Origin: Candidatus Methanolliviera sp. GoM_asphalt
Lineage (GTDB): Archaea; Halobacteriota; Methanoliparia; Methanoliparales; Methanoliparaceae
Length of the DNA: 11,035 nt
Assembly: GCA_902158745.1 (NCBI GenBank)
Contig: CABGHH010000039.1
Location: 1-11,035 of the forward strand
Direction of reading: 5' to 3'
In this document: positions 7,271-11,035 of the stretch, in pieces
Position numbering within the stretch: the stretch's first letter is position 1
How the letters are laid out: every line of letters begins with the position of its first letter
Program-made: the position numbers and the translations under genes
The notes under the pieces: model-generated
What the model was told of the DNA's origin: nothing
Database searches by the model: none
The model's input: only the letters and a program-made list of their open reading frames with translations

Positions 7271-8140
7271 GAACTTCTCTGTCATTGGAATCGCGTGAGC
7301 ATTCAATCCAAGCTCCTCGGTGCTCATTCCAAGGGAGAGACCGATCAGCTGTGTGATGAAGAGGACGGGCATATTAAATAATTCTCCATTGAACTTATCG
7401 TGTATTTCAACTTGTCCCCTATCCATCTGGAGATGACAGAACGCACAAGGATTTATTGTGGCATCGATCCCGACCTTCTTCATTGATTCAAATTTTTGCT
7501 TCGTGAACGTGAGAGAGACTTCAAGATCCCTCGTCCTGACGCCACCCCCAGCACCGCAGCACATCAGCTTATCCTTGTAATCGACGCTCTCAGCGCCCGT
7601 TGCTTCGACGAGCTCATCCAGTATCGTCGGTCTCTCCGAACTTCCATGTCCTCTTACCGCGCTCGGCTTCAAGAAGTGGCACCCATAGTGAACGCCGATC
7701 TTCGCATCCAACGGTGCCACTACCGCCTCCTTTAGTCTCTTTATTCCTATGTCATCGTATAGAAGTTCCACGACATGTTTAACCTCTATATTTCCTTTAT
7801 ATTCCAGATCTTCGTCCTTTAAATTTTCATTCACCCAATCTTTCAGCTCAGGTTTCTCCTTCAATAGATGATCTGCCTCCTGAAGAGAACCGTAACAACC
7901 ATTACACGTTACATAGACGTCCAAACCCATCATATCTGCCAATGTGACATTCCTTGCCGCTATGAGAAGCCATGTGTTCAGGTCGAACGAACCAAAGACG
8001 CCTGGTGCAGGACAACAGCTTGCCCCATCCAGATCTCTCGTCTCTATATCAAATTTCTTCAAAACTTTCATCGTGGCAGCCTCTATCCCAGGATACCTGT
8101 TTGGTGTTATGCATCCAAGAAAATAAGCGTATTCTTTCAT
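7262..8140 (-). CDS. hdrB: Heterodisulfide reductase subunit B
   Basis: The catalytic subunit of HdrABC, which reduces or forms the CoM-S-S-CoB heterodisulfide (or a related disulfide) at two noncubane [4Fe-4S] clusters. It has 292 residues, normal for HdrB. Both CCG domains are complete: C10, C42-C43, C79 and C82 in the first half, and C154, C194-C195, C232 and C235 in the second. Segments TCNGCYGSL and NPCAFCHLQMD are canonical. No ligand is missing, so the enzyme is likely active. The ATG at 8138-8140 abuts the hdrC stop with no gap and has a strong GGGAGG eight bases upstream. The FKBP gene follows after 14 bp. Cytoplasmic, as there are no membrane helices. The substrate could be a disulfide other than CoM-S-S-CoB. 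Confidence 0.95.
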   Translation of the reverse strand: MKEYAYFLGCITPNRYPGIEAATMKVLKKFDIETRDLDGASCCPAPGVFGSFDLNTWLLIAARNVTLADMMGLDVYVTCNGCYGSLQEADHLLKEKPELKDWVNENLKDEDLEYKGNIEVKHVVELLYDDIGIKRLKEAVVAPLDAKIGVHYGCHFLKPSAVRGHGSSERPTILDELVEATGAESVDYKDKLMCCGAGGGVRTRDLEVSLTFTKQKFESMKKVGIDATINPCAFCHLQMDRGQVEIHDKFNGELFNMPVLFITQLIGLSLGMSTEELGLNAHAIPMTEKFIR

Positions 8141-8680
8141 TTATTTTTCCTCCCTCTCCTCCAGATTCATCGTATTCCAATCGAATCCAACCAGTTTATC
8201 AAATTTCATCTTCTTTGATATATTCTGAATCGCCTTCAATGCCTCCGGATATTTGTGCGTGGTTGGAGGTATCTCGGATAGTCCCAGTTTCTTTCTCAAC
8301 TTTTTTGTGGCATCGTTTATCGGAACGGCATGCCCGGTCTTAATCACGTACATGGCAGTAGCCCTGTGTGCCTTTGACATGTACCCCTCTTTTGCCGCCA
8401 CGTTTCTTAATGCCCTTATCACATCTGTCGTCTTAACCTCTCTCGGACATCGCTCGTAGCATGTATAACACGTCGTGCATAGCCAGATATCCGGATCTTC
8501 AAGGATAGATCGGTCGCCAGATTGTACTTTATTCATCAATCTTCTCGTTCTGTATCCCGTTATCCTCCCGGATGGGCAACTTCCGGTGCACTTTCCGCAC
8601 TGCATACACGCATATATGCTATCGATCGTATCTTTTCCGAATACCCATCCGCTCTCTTCTATATCCTCGATGAGACTCAA
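8141..8680 (-). CDS. hdrC: Heterodisulfide reductase subunit C
   Basis: The iron-sulfur relay between HdrA and HdrB, 179 residues. Two classical [4Fe-4S] motifs are present: C25, C28, C31 and C35 (CMQCGKCTGSCP), and C68, C71, C74 and C78 (CTTCYTCYERCP). There are no transmembrane helices, so this is the soluble HdrC type rather than a fusion with a membrane cytochrome. I chose the TTG start at 8678-8680. It overlaps the hdrA stop as TTGA, and GGGGAGG (8689-8695) lies eight bases upstream. The frame is open to an ATG at 8770, but that would add 30 residues overlapping hdrA, with no matching ribosome-binding site. It is followed directly by hdrB. Translational coupling of A, C and B is therefore likely. 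Confidence 0.94.
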   Translation of the reverse strand: MSLIEDIEESGWVFGKDTIDSIYACMQCGKCTGSCPSGRITGYRTRRLMNKVQSGDRSILEDPDIWLCTTCYTCYERCPREVKTTDVIRALRNVAAKEGYMSKAHRATAMYVIKTGHAVPINDATKKLRKKLGLSEIPPTTHKYPEALKAIQNISKKMKFDKLVGFDWNTMNLEEREEK

Positions 8681-9945
8681 TTGCTGTGCCTCCCCATCAG
8701 ACCGATCGCCTTTGCGGCTGCGGCGCCACCTTGCAGGATAGAGTCGGTGATGTCCTTTGGCCCCTGGCAACAGCCAGCCAGAAAGATTCCTTCCTTCTCC
8801 GTTTCGACAGGATCATACATGTTCTTCTCAACGAAAAATCCGTACTCATCCATTTTTATTCCCAAATTCTCTGCCAATTCAGAGGAACCCTCCTTTGGCT
8901 CTACCCCGACCGCAAGCACGATCATATCTGCGGCAGATTCATAAGGTTCTGAGAGTAAGGTATCTTCTGCCCTAAGAACAAGATTGACTCCATTGCTATA
9001 GACCTCCGCGGCGACACCACGCCTGTAGAGCACCTGCTTCTTCTGTACCTCCTCATAAAATTCTTCACACCCCTTCCCGAATGCCCTCATATCTATGTAG
9101 CATGCAGAGATCTCAGCGTTGGGTAATTTCTCTCGGAGCATATACGCCTCTTTTGCCGTGTACATGCAGCAGATCCTTGAGCAGTAGGGGTTCTCCACCT
9201 TCTTATCTCTGGAACCGATACAATGGGCGAATACTACGGATTTTGGCTCTTTTCCGTTTATGATAATCTTTCCACCTGTTGGACCATCCTCATCCAGTAT
9301 CCTCTCCAGTTCTAATGAGGTGATCACACCATCATACTTGTCATACGCTAACTCCGGCCTTAGGTTCGGGTCGAACGGATCAAAACCCGTGGCAACCACT
9401 ACGCTACCTACATCTATCTCTATCGTCTCTGCCTTTTGATCGAAATTTATCCCGTCACAGACCTCTTTACATCTGCTACAACTGCCGTCTTTGAAGTGCA
9501 AACAATTAGTTTCATCGATCACACACCCATCTGGAATGGCATAAGAGAAGGGAACAAATATCGCCTTTCTCTTGTCAAGCCTTTCGTTAAATTCATTTGG
9601 AATCTCGACAGGACAGACCTCGATACATTTTTCGCACGATTCACCATCAGGAACGTATCTAGGCTTCTTCTCTATCTTAACTTTGAAGTTGCCGGCTTCG
9701 CCCTCCAGACCCAATACCTCTGAGTTTGTCAGGAGCGTTATCCGCTCGTGATTATACACCTCCTCCATCAGAGGTTTTAAGACATCCTTTATATTGGTAA
9801 GATCAGGGTAGCTCTTCGTAATCTGCGCTGATCTGCCGCCGATTGAGTAATCTCTCTCGACTAAATAGATATCAAACCCTGCGTTTGCGATATCCAATGC
9901 CGCCCGAAGACCCGCCACCCCACCACCGATTACAAGCCCTTTCAT
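8677..9945 (-). CDS. hdrA: Heterodisulfide reductase subunit A, short QmoA-like form
   Basis: An FAD-containing electron-distributing subunit of 422 residues, against roughly 650 in methanogen HdrA. It opens at once with the FAD motif GLVIGGGVAGLRAA and has GGRSAQ downstream. An inserted ferredoxin-like region holds C104, C107 and C111-P, then C148, C156, C159 and C163. The core HdrA cluster motif is intact: C242 in HCIGSRD, C255, C259 and C260 in YCSRICCMY. The chain ends just after AGCCQGPKDITDSILQGGAA, so the C-terminal two-cluster ferredoxin domain is absent, as is the N-terminal extension. There is no selenocysteine codon. I chose ATG 9943-9945, preceded by AGAGG, over the TTG at 9960. 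Neighbouring etfA and hdrCB suggest it links ETF to HdrBC. QmoA is the alternative family name, but no qmoB or qmoC is nearby. Confidence 0.9.
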   Translation of the reverse strand: MKGLVIGGGVAGLRAALDIANAGFDIYLVERDYSIGGRSAQITKSYPDLTNIKDVLKPLMEEVYNHERITLLTNSEVLGLEGEAGNFKVKIEKKPRYVPDGESCEKCIEVCPVEIPNEFNERLDKRKAIFVPFSYAIPDGCVIDETNCLHFKDGSCSRCKEVCDGINFDQKAETIEIDVGSVVVATGFDPFDPNLRPELAYDKYDGVITSLELERILDEDGPTGGKIIINGKEPKSVVFAHCIGSRDKKVENPYCSRICCMYTAKEAYMLREKLPNAEISACYIDMRAFGKGCEEFYEEVQKKQVLYRRGVAAEVYSNGVNLVLRAEDTLLSEPYESAADMIVLAVGVEPKEGSSELAENLGIKMDEYGFFVEKNMYDPVETEKEGIFLAGCCQGPKDITDSILQGGAAAAKAIGLMGRHSN

Positions 9946-9976
9946 TTTTAGCCTCTTCAAAAAATCTTTACACGAC

Positions 9977-10936
9977 TCAGGACTTCAACTCTTTGATCTT
10001 CTCTGTAAGTGCTGGCATCACTTTGAGCAGATCGTCAACAATTCCATACTGTGCCACCGAGAATATGGGCGCTTTGATATCTTTATTTATCGCCACGATC
10101 ATGGTGGCCCCCTTCATACCAGCAACGTGCTGAAACGCCCCGCTTATACCAAACGCCAGGTAAAACTTTGGTTTAACCGTTTTACCGGAAGTTCCCACCT
10201 GTCTATCCTTCGGAAGCCAATCATAATCCACGACTGGCCTGGAACACGATACCACACCACCGACGGCATCTGCAAGTTCTTCTGCTATATGCATGTTATC
10301 CTTATCCTTGATCCCTCTTCCAATTGATATCAGAACGTCTGCCTGCGTGATATCCACAGCGCCTGCTACCGGTTCGACGAATTCTAAGAATTTTTTATTC
10401 TCTATCGCTTCCTTGAGGGGGGAATCCATCTTTGTGATCTCTCCGTTCTTCTCTTCAAGATCGGCCGCGGAGAACTCTCCAGATCTTATCGTAATTACTG
10501 AAGTTTCTGCCTCCCTAAGAACCAGATCTGAAAGCACCTTTCCGTTATATACCGATCTTGTCACCTTTATTCTTCCGCCTTCTTCGCTGATCCCAACAAC
10601 GTCGGTGGCTATCGGGGAATCGAGATCTATTGCCAATGCGGGAGCTATGTCCATGCCCATAGACGTATTCCCCATCAGAAAGACCTTCGGTTTATCCTTC
10701 TTTATAATCTCCCCTATGACCTGGGTATATGCCTCGGTGTTATTCTCGATCCTTTCGTCTTCCACCACCAACACCTTATCTGCATATTTCGCTACCTTCT
10801 CTGCATGATCTGCCAAGTCCGTTCCTAGTAAAATCGCAACAACTTCATCATTCAATCTTCTAGCCGCAGAGATCGATTCGAAGGTGACATCCATCAATTC
10901 ACCCCGCCTGTGCTCTGCCAATATATATACAGTCAT
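9977..10936 (-). CDS. etfA: Electron transfer flavoprotein alpha subunit
   Basis: The FAD-binding subunit of the EtfAB heterodimer, which moves electrons between flavin dehydrogenases (such as acyl-CoA dehydrogenases) and a partner oxidoreductase; cytoplasmic. It has 319 residues, the usual length. The N-terminal domain begins VYILAEHRRGEL, and the middle has GNTSMGMDIAPALA (89-102). The C-terminal FAD domain includes CSRPVVDYDWLP (231-242), VGTSGKTVKP (247-256), GISGAFQHVAGM (263-274), AINKD and the closing QYGIVDDL. The FAD-contact segment reads GTSGK where many EtfA proteins have GQTGK. The histidine of GAFQH, expected near the flavin, is kept (H270). The ATG at 10934-10936 has CGGAG about nine bases upstream. 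It lies 48 bp after the etfB end and 31 bp before hdrA. Whether this ETF bifurcates cannot be judged without the rest of EtfB. Confidence 0.95.
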   Translation of the reverse strand: MTVYILAEHRRGELMDVTFESISAARRLNDEVVAILLGTDLADHAEKVAKYADKVLVVEDERIENNTEAYTQVIGEIIKKDKPKVFLMGNTSMGMDIAPALAIDLDSPIATDVVGISEEGGRIKVTRSVYNGKVLSDLVLREAETSVITIRSGEFSAADLEEKNGEITKMDSPLKEAIENKKFLEFVEPVAGAVDITQADVLISIGRGIKDKDNMHIAEELADAVGGVVSCSRPVVDYDWLPKDRQVGTSGKTVKPKFYLAFGISGAFQHVAGMKGATMIVAINKDIKAPIFSVAQYGIVDDLLKVMPALTEKIKELKS

Positions 10937-10984
10937 TTAAAAATCTCCGATTTTTAAGTGAAAATATGAAATATTTTAAATCAT
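10937..10984 (-). promoter_or_regulatory. AT-rich etfB-etfA spacer with ribosome-binding site
   Basis: On the minus strand this spacer contains GATTTAAAATATTTC and CACTTAAAAATC, both TATA-like, followed by CGGAGATTTTTAA, whose GGAG serves the etfA ATG. Since etfB and etfA are normally co-transcribed, a secondary promoter here is possible but not required. Confidence 0.3.
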
Positions 10985-11035
10985 TTAAAACGTCCCCTTC
11001 TCCTTCAATAGCGAAGCAAGTTTTGCCGCTGCCTC
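10985..11035 (-). CDS. etfB: C-terminal tail of probable EtfB
   Basis: The last 16 codons and stop of a minus-strand gene entering from the right edge. The residues read EAAAKLASLLKEKGTF, an amphipathic lysine-rich helix followed by a short tail, like the usual end of ETF beta subunits. Identity rests mainly on position: it lies 48 bp upstream of etfA on the same strand, the normal place for etfB. The fragment is too short to say more or to distinguish bifurcating from ordinary ETF. Confidence 0.55.
   Translation of the reverse strand, partial: EAAAKLASLLKEKGTF

Noticed and set aside
8681..8770. 30-codon upstream extension of hdrC to an ATG at 8770
   Set aside because: It would lie wholly within hdrA, the translation (RWRRSRKGDRS) looks like an out-of-frame reading, and the strong ribosome-binding site points to the TTG at 8680.
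8522..8944. 140-codon plus-strand open frame across the hdrA/hdrC junction
   Set aside because: Antisense to two well-supported genes; composition is typical of a shadow frame.
8677..9945. Calling the short HdrA a QmoA of a Qmo complex
   Set aside because: No qmoB or qmoC is adjacent, whereas genuine hdrC and hdrB follow directly, so HdrA is the better name despite the QmoA-like size.
10293..10808. 171-codon plus-strand open frame across etfA
   Set aside because: Serine-rich, low-complexity translation antisense to a clear EtfA; a shadow frame.

Overview
The window reads as a piece of a methyl-coenzyme M reductase (Mcr)-bearing euryarchaeon. Four things support archaea: an sn-glycerol-1-phosphate dehydrogenase (the archaeal lipid-stereochemistry enzyme), an archaeal-type prolyl-tRNA synthetase, a UPF0179 protein, and archaeal TATA-like promoters with short leaders. 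Mmp10, the McrA arginine methyltransferase, points to an organism that has Mcr: a methanogen, an ANME archaeon or an alkane oxidiser. An electron-transfer flavoprotein (ETF) beside a short HdrA, HdrC and HdrB is unusual for classical hydrogenotrophic methanogens. It fits ANME-1/Syntrophoarchaeum-like lineages better, but that placement is inference.

Left part (1-3300): a partial unidentified gene runs off the left edge on the minus strand. It is followed, also on the minus strand, by mmp10 and, upstream of it, a 12-helix ABC-2-type permease. An AT-rich segment then separates these from a small plus-strand two-helix AtpZ-like membrane protein.

Middle part (3294-6599): the AtpZ-like gene converges on proS (minus strand). 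proS is divergent from the plus-strand pair egsA and UPF0179. The UPF0179 gene overlaps the 3' end of the next minus-strand gene by 12 bp.

Right part (6588-11035): a tightly packed minus-strand run is transcribed etfB (only its tail is present), etfA, hdrA, hdrC, hdrB, then a SlyD-like FKBP isomerase. Gaps are 48, 31, -4, 0 and 14 bp. The likely meaning is a soluble flavoprotein-to-heterodisulfide-reductase module: EtfAB passes electrons to or from a short, QmoA-like HdrA, HdrC relays them through two [4Fe-4S] clusters, and HdrB does disulfide chemistry with its two CCG cluster sites. HdrA lacks both the N-terminal extension and the C-terminal ferredoxin domain of methanogen HdrA, and its internal ferredoxin insert has altered cysteine spacing.

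I saw no tRNA, rRNA, CRISPR array or insertion sequence. No gap without a gene exceeds 300 bases.
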